A model generated the notes under the pieces. That model saw only the letters and a list, made by a program, of their open reading frames with translations, searched no databases and was not told where the DNA came from. A program made the position numbers and the translations under genes. From Limanda limanda (lineage: Eukaryota; Chordata; Actinopteri; Pleuronectiformes; Pleuronectidae), in NCBI RefSeq assembly GCF_963576545.1, contig NW_026870470.1:16800-80799 (forward strand): a DNA stretch of 64,000 nucleotides, written 5' to 3'. Shown here piece by piece: positions 1 through 11,224 of this stretch; position 1 is the first letter of the stretch; every line of letters starts with the position of its first letter.

Positions 1-158
1 CCCACTAAATGGGGTAGCGCGCATCGATCGGTACCATCCTTGAGCTTCTCCGACTTTCGGAAGGGTTAGGGTTAGGGTTAGGGATGAAAGCACATAGGAG
101 AAAGAGATATTCTTGAATAACTTTTTTTGTGAAGGTCGGAGAGACTTGCAAGTAGGCT

Positions 159-180
159 CTACCCCCACTAAATGGGGTAG
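159..180 (+). other. Stem-loop CTACCCC / GGGGTAG in X
   Basis: A perfect 7-bp inverted repeat, CTACCCC (159-165) and GGGGTAG (174-180), surrounds the 8-nt loop CACTAAAT. It recurs in most X monomers. In a common X subtype the right arm reads GGGGTTG, creating a mismatch in the stem; a rarer subtype with GGGGTAA loses the outer pair. The same position in Y holds only a 4-bp GGAC/GTCC stem. Whether it forms a cruciform is unknown. Confidence 0.75.
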
Positions 181-225
181 CGCGCATCGATCGGTACCAT
201 CCTTGAGCTTCTCCGACTTTCGGAA

Positions 226-246
226 GGGTTAGGGTTAGGGTTAGGG
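226..246 (+). repeat. Interstitial telomere-like tract, (GGGTTA)3GGG
   Basis: Four runs of three G separated by TTA, the canonical human-type telomere sequence, present once per X monomer and absent from Y. The first tract in the window is at 63-83 and the next at 226-246; the pattern recurs every 163 or 318 bp to the end. Four G3 runs with 3-nt loops meet the standard intramolecular G-quadruplex consensus. The sequence TTAGGGTTA, the core bound by Myb-type telomere proteins, occurs twice in each tract. Binding or folding in the cell is inference. Confidence 0.95.
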
Positions 247-266
247 ATGAAAGCACATAGGAGAAA

Positions 267-311
267 GAGATATTCTTGAATAACTTTTTTTGTGAAGGTC
301 GGAGAGACTTG
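267..311 (+). repeat. 45-bp core shared by X and Y
   Basis: The 45 bp starting GAGATATTCTTG and ending GGAGAGACTTG, with a central T7 run, are identical between X (267-311) and Y (422-466), although the rest of the monomers has diverged. It sits at every monomer junction. Either it is under constraint (for example as a protein-binding box) or it is kept identical by exchange between X and Y. It is not invariant: a shared variant with T4-to-G4 style change (CTGTTTTTGTGAAGGAC) occurs about ten times, and G-to-C (near 2691, 7982, 19666) and G-to-T (near 13433, 25116) changes are inherited by duplicated blocks. No function can be assigned from sequence alone. Confidence 0.9.
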
Positions 312-466
312 GAAAGTGGTTGCATCTGGACTAATTTGGGTCCTGCGGATCGATTGGTACCATCCCCGAGCTTGTACGACCTTCGGAAGAGGTCGACCGA
401 CGAAATTCCCCCAAATCTGAGGAGATATTCTTGAATAACTTTTTTTGTGAAGGTCGGAGAGACTTG
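312..466 (+). repeat. Reference Y monomer (155 bp, no telomere tract)
   Basis: First complete Y monomer. Its first half aligns with X: both have an AAGT..GG start, an ACTAA..T.GGG segment, ATCGAT followed by GGTACCATCC, then GAGCTT and TTCGGAAG. After TTCGGAAG the two differ: Y has a GTCGAC-containing stretch and a C5 run where X has TTAGGG repeats and a purine linker. That interval is 8 bp shorter in Y, which accounts for the whole 163 versus 155 length difference. The last 45 bp (422-466) are identical to X. Y is best read as an anciently diverged sister of X. I saw Y flanked by X on both sides everywhere. Confidence 0.95.
377..395 (+). other. Y-specific hairpin CGACCT / AGGTCG
   Basis: A perfect 6-bp inverted repeat with a 7-nt loop occupies the place in Y where X has TCCGA/TCGGA followed by the telomere tract. 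It is kept in almost all Y copies. The recurring loop variant with TTTGGAAG (near 8234, 16713, 28398, 33517) does not touch the arms, while the variant at 12717 and 24398 (TACAACC) breaks one pair. Confidence 0.6.
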
Positions 467-3400
467 CAAGTAGGCTCTACCCCCACTAAATGGGGTAGCG
501 CGCATCGATCGGTACCATCCTTGAGCTTCTCCGACTTTCGGAAGGGTTAGGGTTAGGGTTAGGGATGAAAGCACATAGGAGAAAGAGATATTCTTGAATA
601 ACTTTTTTTGTGAAGGTCGGAGAGACTTGCAAGTAGGCTCTACCCCCACTAAATGGGGTTGCGCGCATCGATCGGTACCATCCTTGAGCTTCTCCGACTT
701 TCGGAAGGGTTAGGGTTAGGGTTAGGGATGAAAGCACATAGGAGAAAGAGATATTCTTGAATAACTTTTTTTGTGAAGGTCGGAGAGACTTGAAAAGTGG
801 TTGCATCTGGACTAATTTGGGTCCTGCGGATCGATTGGTACCATCCCCGAGCTTGTACGACCTTCGGAAGAGGTCGACCGACGAAATTCCCCCAAATCTG
901 AGGAGATATTCTTGAATAACTTTTTTTGTGAAGGTCGGAGAGACTTGCAAGTAGGCTCTACCCCCACTAAATGGGGTAGCGCGCATCGATCGGTACCATC
1001 CTTGAGCTTCTCCGACTTTCGGAAGGGTTAGGGTTAGGGTTAGGGATGAAAGCACATAGGAGAAAGAGATATTCTTGAATAACTTTTTTTGTGAAGGTCG
1101 GAGAGACTTGCAAGTAGGCTCTACCCCCACTAAATGGGGTAGCGCGCATCGATCGGTACCATCTTTGAGCTTCTCCGACTTTCGGAAGGGTTAGGGTTAG
1201 GGTTAGGGATGAAAGCACATAGGAGAAAGAGATATTCTTGAATAACTTTTTTTGTGAAGGTCGGAGAGACTTGGAAAGTGGTTGCATCTGGACTAATTTG
1301 GGTCCTGCGGATCGATTGGTACCATCCCCGAGCTTGTACGACCTTCGGAAGAGGTCGACCGACGAAATTCCCCCAAATCTGAGGAGATATTCTTGAATAA
1401 CTTTTTTTGTGAAGGTCGGAGAGACTTGCAAGTAGGCTCTACCCCCACTAAATGGGGTAACGCGCATCGATCGGCACCATCCTTGAGCTTCTCCGACTTT
1501 CGGAAGGGTTAGGGTTAGGGTTAGGGATGAAAGCACATAGGAGAAAGAGATATTCTTGAATAACTTTTTTTGTGAAGGTCGGAGAGACTTGCAAGTAGGC
1601 TCTACCCCCACTAAATGGGGTTGCGCGCATCGATCGGTACCATCCTTGAGCTTCTCCGACTTTCGGAAGGGTTAGGGTTAGGGTTAGGGATGAAAGCACA
1701 TAGGAGAAAGAGATATTCTTGAATAACTTTTTTTGTGAAGGTCGGAGAGACATGGAAAGTGGTTGCATCTGGACTAATTTGGGTCCTGCAGATCGATTGG
1801 TACCATCCCCGAGCTTGTACGACCTTCGGAAGAGGTCGACCGACGAAATTCCCCCAAATCTGAGGAGATATTCTTGAATAACTTTTTTTGTGAAGGTCGG
1901 AGAGACTTGCAAGTAGGCTCTACCCCCACTAAATGGGGTAGCGCGCATCGATCGGTACCATCTTTGAGCTTCTCCGACTTTCGGAAGGGTTAGGGTTAGG
2001 GTTAGGGATGAAAGCACATAGGAGAAAGAGATATTCTTGAATAACTTTTTTTGTGAAGGTCGGAGAGACTTGGAAAGTGGTTGCATCTGGACTAATTTGG
2101 GTCCTGCGGATCGATTGGTACCATCCCCGAGCTTGTACGACCTTCGGAAGAGGTCGACCGACGAAATTCCCCCAAATCTGAGGAGATATTCTTGAATAAC
2201 TTTTTTTGTGAAGGTCGGAGAGACTTGCAAGTAGGCTCTACCCCCACTAAATGGGGTAGCGCGCATCGATCGGTACCATCCTTGAGCTTCTCCGACTTTC
2301 GGAAGGGTTAGGGTTAGGGTTAGGGATGAAAGCACATAGGAGAAAGAGATATTCTTGAATAACTTTTTTTGTGAAGGTCGGAGAGACTTGCAAGTAGGCT
2401 CTACCCCCACTAAATGGGGTTGCGCGCATCGATCGGTACCATCCTTGAGCTTCTCCGACTTTCGGAAGGGTTAGGGTTAGGGTTAGGGATGAAAGCACAT
2501 AGGAGAAAGAGATATTCTTGAATAACTTTTTTTGTGAAGGTCGGAGAGACTTGGAAAGTGGTTGCATCTGGACTAATTTGGGTCCTGCGGATCGATTGGT
2601 ACCATCCCCGAGCTTGTACGACCTTCGGAAGAGGTCGACCGACGAAATTCCCCCAAATCTGAGGAGATATTCTTGAATAACTTTTTTTGTCAAGGTCGGA
2701 GAGACTTGCAAGTAGGCTCTACCCCCACTAAATGGGGTTGCGCGCATCGATCGGTACCATCCTTGAGCTTCTCCGACTTTCGGAAGGGTTAGGGTTAGGG
2801 TTAGGGATGAAAGCACATAGGAGAAAGAGATATTCTTGAATAACTTTTTTTGTGAAGGTCGGAGAGACTTGGAAAGTGGTTGCATCTGGACTAATTTGGG
2901 TCCTGCGGATCGATTGGTACCATCCCCGAGCTTGTACGACCTTCGGAAGAGGTCGACCGACGAAATTCCCCCAAATCTGAGGAGATATTCTTGAATAACT
3001 TTTTTTGTGAAGGTCGGAGAGACTTGCAAGTAGGCTCTACCCCCACTAAATGGGGTAGCGCGCATCGATCGGTACCATCCTTGAGCTTCTCCGACTTTCG
3101 GAAGGGTTAGGGTTAGGGTTAGGGATGAAAGCACATAGGAGAAAGAGATATTCTTGAATAACTTTTTTTGTGAAGGTCGGAGAGACTTGCAAGTAGGCTC
3201 TACCCCCACTAAATGGGGTAGCGCGCATCGATCGGTACCATCCTTGAGCTTCTCCGACTTTCGGAAGGGTTAGGGTTAGGGTTAGGGATGAAAGCACATA
3301 GGAGAAAGAGATATTCTTGAATAACTTTTTTTGTGAAGGTCGGAGAGACTTGGAAAGTGGTTGCATCTGGACTAATTTGGGTCCTGCGGATCGATTGGTA

Positions 3401-5291
3401 CCATCCCCGAGCTTGTACGACCTTCGGAAGAGGTCGACCGACGAAATTCCCCCAAATCTGAGGAGATATTCTTGAATAACTTTTTTTGTGAAGGTCGGAG
3501 AGACTTGCAAGTAGGCTCTACCCCCACTAAATGGGGTAGCGCGCATCGATCGGTACCATCCTTGAGCTTCTCCGACTTTCGGAAGGGTTAGGGTTAGGGT
3601 TAGGGATGAAAGCACATAGGAGAAAGAGATATTCTTGAATAACTTTTTTTGTGAAGGTCGGAGAGACTTGCAAGTAGGCTCTACCCCCACTAAATGGGGT
3701 AGCGCGCATCGATCGGTACCATCCTTGAGCTTCTCCGACTTTCGGAAGGGTTAGGGTTAGGGTTAGGGATGAAAGCACATAGGAGAAAGAGATATTCTTG
3801 AATAACTTTTTTTGTGAAGGTCGGAGAGACTTGGAAAGTGGTTGCATCTGGACTAATTTGGGTCCTGCGGATCGATTGGTACCATCCCCGAGCTTGTACG
3901 ACCTTCGGAAGAGGTCGACCGACGAAATTCCCCCAAATCTGAGGAGATATTCTTGAATAACTTTTTTTGTGAAGGTCGGAGAGACTTGCAAGTAGGCTCT
4001 ACCCCCACTAAATGGGGTAGCGCGCATCGATCGGTACCATCCTTGAGCTTCTCCGACTTTCGGAAGGGTTAGGGTTAGGGTTAGGGATGAAAGCACATAG
4101 GAGAAAGAGATATTCTTGAATAACTTTTTTTGTGAAGGTCGGAGAGACTTGCAAGTAGGCTCTACCCCCACTAAATGGGGTTGCGCGCATCGATCGGTAC
4201 CATCCTTGAGCTTCTCCGACTTTCGGAAGGGTTAGGGTTAGGGTTAGGGATGAAAGCACATAGGAGAAAGAGATATTCTTGAATAACTTTTTTTGTGAAG
4301 GTCGGAGAGACTTGCAAGTAGGCTCTACCCCCACTAAATGGGGTAGCGCGCATCGATCGGTACCATCCTTGAGCTTCTCCGACTTTCGGAAGGGTTAGGG
4401 TTAGGGTTAGGGATGAAAGCACATAGGAGAAAGAGATATTCTTGAATAACTTTTTTTGTGAAGGTCGGAGAGACTTGGAAAGTGGTTGCATCTGGACTAA
4501 TTTGGGTCCTGCGGATCGATTGGTACCATCCCCGAGCTTGTACGACCTTCGGAAGAGGTCGACCGACGAAATTCCCCCAAATCTGAGGAGATATTCTTGA
4601 ATAACTTTTTTTGTGAAGGTCGGAGAGACTTGCAAGTAGGCTCTACCCCCACTAAATGGGGTAGCGCGCATCGATCGGTACCATCCTTGAGCTTCTCCGA
4701 CTTTCGGAAGGGTTAGGGTTAGGGTTAGGGATGAAAGCACATAGGAGAAAGAGATATTCTTGAATAACTTTTTTTGTGAAGGTCGGAGAGACTTGCAAGT
4801 AGGCTCTACCCCCACTAAATGGGGTAGCGCGCATCGATCGGTACCATCCTTGAGCTTCTCCGACTTTCGGAAGGGTTAGGGTTAGGGTTAGGGATGAAAG
4901 CACATAGGAGAAAGAGATATTCTTGAATAACTTTTTTTGTGAAGGTCGGAGAGACTTGGAAAGTGGTTGCATCTGGACTAATTTGGGTCCTGCGGATCGA
5001 TTGGTACCATCCCCGAGCTTGTACGACCTTCGGAAGAGGTCGACCGACGAAATTCCCCCAAATCTGAGGAGATATTCTTGAATAACTTTTTTTGTGAAGG
5101 TCGGAGAGACTTGCAAGTAGGCTCTACCCCCACTAAATGGGGTAGCGCGCATCGATCGGTACCATCCTTGAGCTTCTCCGACTTTCGGAAGGGTTAGGGT
5201 TAGGGTTAGGGATGAAAGCACATAGGAGAAAGAGATATTCTTGAATAACTTTTTTTGTGAAGGTCGGAGAGACTTGCAAGTAGGCTCTACC

Positions 5292-8200
5292 CCCACTAAA
5301 TGGGGTAGCGCGCATCGATCGGTACCATCCTTGAGCTTCTCCGACTTTCGGAAGGGTTAGGGTTAGGGTTAGGGATGAAAGCACATAGGAGAAAGAGATA
5401 TTCTTGAATAACTTTTTTTGTGAAGGTCGGAGAGACTTGCAAGTAGGCTCTACCCCCACTAAATGGGGTAGCGCGCATCGATCGGTACCATCCTTGAGCT
5501 TCTCCGACTTTCGGAAGGGTTAGGGTTAGGGTTAGGGATGAAAGCACATAGGAGAAAGAGATATTCTTGAATAACTTTTTTTGTGAAGGTCGGAGAGACT
5601 TGGAAAGTGGTTGCATCTGGACTAATTTGGGTCCTGCGGATCGATTGGTACCATCCCCGAGCTTGTACGACCTTCGGAAGAGGTCGACCGACGAAATTCC
5701 CCCAAATCTGAGGAGATATTCTTGAATAACTTTTTTTGTGAAGGTCGGAGAGACTTGCAAGTAGGCTCTACCCCCACTAAATGGGGTAGCGCGCATCGAT
5801 CGGTACCATCCTTGAGCTTCTCCGACTTTCGGAAGGGTTAGGGTTAGGGTTAGGGATGAAAGCACATAGGAGAAAGAGATATTCTTGAATAACTTTTTTT
5901 GTGAAGGTCGGAGAGACTTGCAAGTAGGCTCTACCCCCACTAAATGGGGTTGCGCGCATCGATCGGTACCATCCTTGAGCTTCTCCGACTTTCGGAAGGG
6001 TTAGGGTTAGGGTTAGGGATGAAAGCACATAGGAGAAAGAGATATTCTTGAATAACTTTTTTTGTGAAGGTCGGAGAGACTTGAAAAGTGGTTGCATCTG
6101 GACTAATTTGGGTCCTGCGGATCGATTGGTACCATCCCCGAGCTTGTACGACCTTCGGAAGAGGTCGACCGACGAAATTCCCCCAAATCTGAGGAGATAT
6201 TCTTGAATAACTTTTTTTGTGAAGGTCGGAGAGACTTGCAAGTAGGCTCTACCCCCACTAAATGGGGTAGCGCGCATCGATCGGTACCATCCTTGAGCTT
6301 CTCCGACTTTCGGAAGGGTTAGGGTTAGGGTTAGGGATGAAAGCACATAGGAGAAAGAGATATTCTTGAATAACTTTTTTTGTGAAGGTCGGAGAGACTT
6401 GCAAGTAGGCTCTACCCCCACTAAATGGGGTAGCGCGCATCGATCGGTACCATCTTTGAGCTTCTCCGACTTTCGGAAGGGTTAGGGTTAGGGTTAGGGA
6501 TGAAAGCACATAGGAGAAAGAGATATTCTTGAATAACTTTTTTTGTGAAGGTCGGAGAGACTTGGAAAGTGGTTGCATCTGGACTAATTTGGGTCCTGCG
6601 GATCGATTGGTACCATCCCCGAGCTTGTACGACCTTCGGAAGAGGTCGACCGACGAAATTCCCCCAAATCTGAGGAGATATTCTTGAATAACTTTTTTTG
6701 TGAAGGTCGGAGAGACTTGCAAGTAGGCTCTACCCCCACTAAATGGGGTAACGCGCATCGATCGGCACCATCCTTGAGCTTCTCCGACTTTCGGAAGGGT
6801 TAGGGTTAGGGTTAGGGATGAAAGCACATAGGAGAAAGAGATATTCTTGAATAACTTTTTTTGTGAAGGTCGGAGAGACTTGCAAGTAGGCTCTACCCCC
6901 ACTAAATGGGGTTGCGCGCATCGATCGGTACCATCCTTGAGCTTCTCCGACTTTCGGAAGGGTTAGGGTTAGGGTTAGGGATGAAAGCACATAGGAGAAA
7001 GAGATATTCTTGAATAACTTTTTTTGTGAAGGTCGGAGAGACATGGAAAGTGGTTGCATCTGGACTAATTTGGGTCCTGCAGATCGATTGGTACCATCCC
7101 CGAGCTTGTACGACCTTCGGAAGAGGTCGACCGACGAAATTCCCCCAAATCTGAGGAGATATTCTTGAATAACTTTTTTTGTGAAGGTCGGAGAGACTTG
7201 CAAGTAGGCTCTACCCCCACTAAATGGGGTAGCGCGCATCGATCGGTACCATCTTTGAGCTTCTCCGACTTTCGGAAGGGTTAGGGTTAGGGTTAGGGAT
7301 GAAAGCACATAGGAGAAAGAGATATTCTTGAATAACTTTTTTTGTGAAGGTCGGAGAGACTTGGAAAGTGGTTGCATCTGGACTAATTTGGGTCCTGCGG
7401 ATCGATTGGTACCATCCCCGAGCTTGTACGACCTTCGGAAGAGGTCGACCGACGAAATTCCCCCAAATCTGAGGAGATATTCTTGAATAACTTTTTTTGT
7501 GAAGGTCGGAGAGACTTGCAAGTAGGCTCTACCCCCACTAAATGGGGTAGCGCGCATCGATCGGTACCATCCTTGAGCTTCTCCGACTTTCGGAAGGGTT
7601 AGGGTTAGGGTTAGGGATGAAAGCACATAGGAGAAAGAGATATTCTTGAATAACTTTTTTTGTGAAGGTCGGAGAGACTTGCAAGTAGGCTCTACCCCCA
7701 CTAAATGGGGTTGCGCGCATCGATCGGTACCATCCTTGAGCTTCTCCGACTTTCGGAAGGGTTAGGGTTAGGGTTAGGGATGAAAGCACATAGGAGAAAG
7801 AGATATTCTTGAATAACTTTTTTTGTGAAGGTCGGAGAGACTTGGAAAGTGGTTGCATCTGGACTAATTTGGGTCCTGCGGATCGATTGGTACCATCCCC
7901 GAGCTTGTACGACCTTCGGAAGAGGTCGACCGACGAAATTCCCCCAAATCTGAGGAGATATTCTTGAATAACTTTTTTTGTCAAGGTCGGAGAGACTTGC
8001 AAGTAGGCTCTACCCCCACTAAATGGGGTTGCGCGCATCGATCGGTACCATCCTTGAGCTTCTCCGACTTTCGGAAGGGTTAGGGTTAGGGTTAGGGATG
8101 AAAGCACATAGGAGAAAGAGATATTCTTGAATAACTTTTTTTGTGAAGGTCGGAGAGACTTGGAAAGTGGTTGCATCTGGACTAATTTGGGTCCTGCGGA

Positions 8201-9620
8201 TCGATTGGTACCATCCCCGAGCTTGTACGACCTTTGGAAGAGGTCGACCGACGAAATTCCCCCAAATCTGAGGAGATATTCTTGAATAACTTTTTTTGTG
8301 AAGGTCGGAGAGACTTGCAAGTAGGCTCTACCCCCACTAAATGGGGTAGCGCGCATCGATCGGTACCATCCTTGAGCTTCTCCGACTTTCGGAAGGGTTA
8401 GGGTTAGGGTTAGGGATGAAAGCACATAGGAGAAAGAGATATTCTTGAATAACTTTTTTTGTGAAGGTCGGAGAGACTTGCAAGTAGGCTCTACCCCCAC
8501 TAAATGGGGTAGCGCGCATCGATCGGTACCATCCTTGAGCTTCTCCGACTTTCGGAAGGGTTAGGGTTAGGGTTAGGGATGAAAGCACATAGGAGAAAGA
8601 GATATTCTTGAATAACTTTTTTTGTGAAGGTCGGAGAGACTTGGAAAGTGGTTGCATCTGGACTAATTTGGGTCCTGCGGATCGATTGGTACCATCCCCG
8701 AGCTTGTACGACCTTCGGAAGAGGTCGACCGACGAAATTCCCCCAAATCTGAGGAGATATTCTTGAATAACTTTTTTTGTGAAGGTCGGAGAGACTTGCA
8801 AGTAGGCTCTACCCCCACTAAATGGGGTAGCGCGCATCGATCGGTACCATCCTTGAGCTTCTCCGACTTTCGGAAGGGTTAGGGTTAGGGTTAGGGATGA
8901 AAGCACATAGGAGAAAGAGATATTCTTGAATAACTTTTTTTGTGAAGGTCGGAGAGACTTGCAAGTAGGCTCTACCCCCACTAAATGGGGTAGCGCGCAT
9001 CGATCGGTACCATCCTTGAGCTTCTCCGACTTTCGGAAGGGTTAGGGTTAGGGTTAGGGATGAAAGCACATAGGAGAAAGAGATATTCTTGAATAACTTT
9101 TTTTGTGAAGGTCGGAGAGACTTGCAAGTAGGCTCTACCCCCACTAAATGGGGTAGCGCGCATCGATCGGTACCATCCTTGAGCTTCTCCGACTTTCGGA
9201 AGGGTTAGGGTTAGGGTTAGGGATGAAAGCACATAGGAGAAAGAGATATTCTTGAATAACTTTTTTTGTGAAGGTCGGAGAGACTTGGAAAGTGGTTGCA
9301 TCTGGACTAATTTGGGTCCTGCGGATCGATTGGTACCATCCCCGAGCTTGTACGACCTTCGGAAGAGGTCGACCGACGAAATTCCCCCAAATCTGAGGAG
9401 ATATTCTTGAATAACTTTTTTTGTGAAGGTCGGAGAGACTTGCAAGTAGGCTCTACCCCCACTAAATGGGGTAGCGCGCATCGATCGGTACCATCCTTGA
9501 GCTTCTCCGACTTTCGGAAGGGTTAGGGTTAGGGTTAGGGATGAAAGCACATAGGAGAAAGAGATATTCTTGAATAACTTTTTTTGTGAAGGTCGGAGAG
9601 ACTTGCAAGTAGGCTCTACC
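5292..9620 (+). repeat. Higher-order repeat, 5,291-bp period, copy 2 (shortened)
   Basis: The block follows copy 1 at 5,291-bp offset up to about 8.98 kb, with the same unit order and marker variants. From about 8.8 kb the best register changes to 4,810 bp, which is 5,291 minus one 481-bp XXY unit. Copy 2 has thus lost, or copy 1 gained, one XXY unit, as expected from unequal exchange. A TTTGGAAG variant at about 8234 is private to copy 2 relative to copy 1. The right part (from about 7.5 kb) also belongs to the 11.7-kb repeat. Confidence 0.8.
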
Positions 9621-10587
9621 CCCACTAAATGGGGTTGCGCGCATCGATCGGTACCATCCTTGAGCTTCTCCGACTTTCGGAAGGGTTAGGGTTAGGGTTA
9701 GGGATGAAAGCACATAGGAGAAAGAGATATTCTTGAATAACTTTTTTTGTGAAGGTCGGAGAGACTTGGAAAGTGGTTGCATCTGGACTAATTTGGGTCC
9801 TGCGGATCGATTGGTACCATCCCCGAGCTTGTACGACCTTCGGAAGAGGTCGACCGACGAAATTCCCCCAAATCTGAGGAGATATTCTTGAATAACTTTT
9901 TTTGTGAAGGTCGGAGAGACTTGCAAGTAGGCTCTACCCCCACTAAATGGGGTAGCGCGCATCGATCGGTACCAATCTTTGAGCTTCTCCGACTTTCGGA
10001 AGGGTTAGGGTTAGGGTTAGGGATGAAAGCACATAGGAGAAAGAGATATTCTTGAATAACTTTTTTTGTGAAGGTCGGAGAGACTTGCAAGTACGCTCTA
10101 CCCCCACTAAATGGGGTAGCGCGCATCGATCGGTACCATCCTTGAGCTTCTCCGACTTTCGGAAGGGTTAGGGTTAGGGTTAGGGATGAAAGCACATAGG
10201 AGAAAGAGATATTCTTGAATAACTTTTTTTGTGAAGGTCGGAGAGACTTGGAAAGTGGTTGCATCTGGACTAATTTGGGTCCTGCGGATCGATTGGTACC
10301 ATCCCCGAGCTTGTACGACCTTCGGAAGAGGTCGACCGACGAAATTCCCCCAAATCTGAGGAGATATTCTTGAATAACTTTTTTTGTGAAGGTCGGAGAG
10401 ACTTGCAAGTAGGCTCTACCCCCACTAAATGGGGTAGCGCGCATCGATCGGTACCATCCTTGAGCTTCTCCGACTTTCGGAAGGGTTAGGGTTAGGGTTA
10501 GGGATGAAAGCACATAGGAGAAAGAGATATTCTTGAATAACTTTTTTTGTGAAGGTCGGAGAGACTTGCAAGTAGGCTCTACCCCCA

Positions 10588-11224
10588 CTAAATGGGGTAG
10601 CGCGCATCGATCGGTACTATCCTTGAGCTTCTCCGACTTTCGGAAGGGTTAGGGTTAGGGTTAGGGATGAAAGCACATAGGAGAAAGAGATATTCTTGAA
10701 TAACTTTTTTTGTGAAGGTCGGAGAGACTTGGAAAGTGGTTGCATCTGGACTAATTTGGGTCCTGCGGATCGATTGGTACCATCCCCGAGCTTGTACGAC
10801 CTTCGGAAGAGGTCGACCGACGAAATTCCCCCAAATCTGAGGAGATATTCTTGAATAACTTTTTTTGTGAAGGTCGGAGAGACTTGCAAGTAGGCTCTAC
10901 CCCCACTAAATGGGGTAGCGCGCATCGATCGGTACCATCCTTGAGCTTCTCAGACTTTCGGAAGGGTTAGGGTTAGGGTTAGGGATGAAAGCACATAGGA
11001 GAAAGAGATATTCTTGAATAACTTTTTTTGTGAAGGTCGGAGAGACTTGGAAAGTGGTTGCATCTGGACTAATTTGGGTCCTGCGGATCGATTGGTACCA
11101 TCCCCGAGCTTGTACGACCTTCGGAAGAGGTCGACCGACGAAATTCCCCCAAATCTGAGGAGATATTCTTGAATAACTGTTTTTGTGAAGGACGGAGAGA
11201 CTTGCAAGTAGGCTCTACCCCCAC
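10588..11224 (+). repeat. Variant cassette: TACTATCC - TCTCAGAC - CTGTTTTTG
   Basis: Two consecutive XY dimers carry a linked set of variants: GGTACTATCC in the first X (about 10614), TCTCAGAC in the second X (about 10951), and CTGTTTTTGTGAAGGAC in the core after its Y (about 11178). The same ordered set recurs near 13.33-13.9, 15.41-16.0, 25.0-25.6, 50.3-50.9, 52.05-52.6 and 61.18-61.75 kb. Incomplete versions lie near 22.6-22.9, 27.1-27.7, 32.78 and 56.06-56.75 kb. The cassette is a natural tracer for the order of block duplications. Confidence 0.8.

Larger units (their letters stand above)
149..311 (+). repeat. Reference X monomer (163 bp, telomere-bearing)
   Basis: First complete X monomer, cut immediately after the end of the preceding shared core. 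In order it holds: a 7-bp stem-loop (159-180), a CpG-rich stretch with GCGCGC, ATCGAT and GGTACC palindromes (181-198), a small 5-bp stem with a 3-nt loop (212-224), the telomere-like G-tract (226-246), a 20-bp purine-rich linker, and the 45-bp core shared with Y (267-311). The length is 163 bp in nearly all copies. Exceptions are 162 bp where the T7 run is T6 (near 31.66, 37.26, 62.39 kb), 164 bp in the extra-A variant, and 157 bp where one TTAGGG is missing. Confidence 0.97.
1..5291 (+). repeat. Higher-order repeat, 5,291-bp period, copy 1
   Basis: This block equals 11 XXY equivalents (22 X plus 11 Y; 11 x 481 = 5,291). Units follow as 481, 481, 481, 799, 799, 481, 481, 163, 481, 481, 163 bp. 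It matches the next block at an offset of exactly 5,291 bp. Markers shared by both copies are GGGGTAACGCGC with CGGCACC (1475 and 6766), ACATGG at the core-Y junction (near 1752 and 7043), GTCAAGG in the core (2691 and 7982), and a Y starting AAAAGTGG (793 and 6084). Confidence 0.88.

Noticed and set aside
63..83. True chromosome-terminal telomere
   Set aside because: Tracts are only three hexamers long and embedded in a unique monomer sequence; no long terminal TTAGGG run is in the window.
267..311. T7 run as a Pol III or Rho-independent terminator, or the array as rDNA or 5S spacer
   Set aside because: No GC stem immediately precedes the T run, no internal Pol III box B sequence is visible, and no rRNA or 5S sequence is present.
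8337..9625. Replication origin built from iterated repeats (bacterial iteron style)
   Set aside because: The repeats are long, number in the hundreds, and include eukaryotic telomere sequence; there is no adjacent replication gene.
9462..9788. A novel 326-bp unit suggested by the spacing of possible start codons
   Set aside because: The spacing reflects different methionine codons in X and Y frames; monomer lengths there are the normal 163 and 155 bp.
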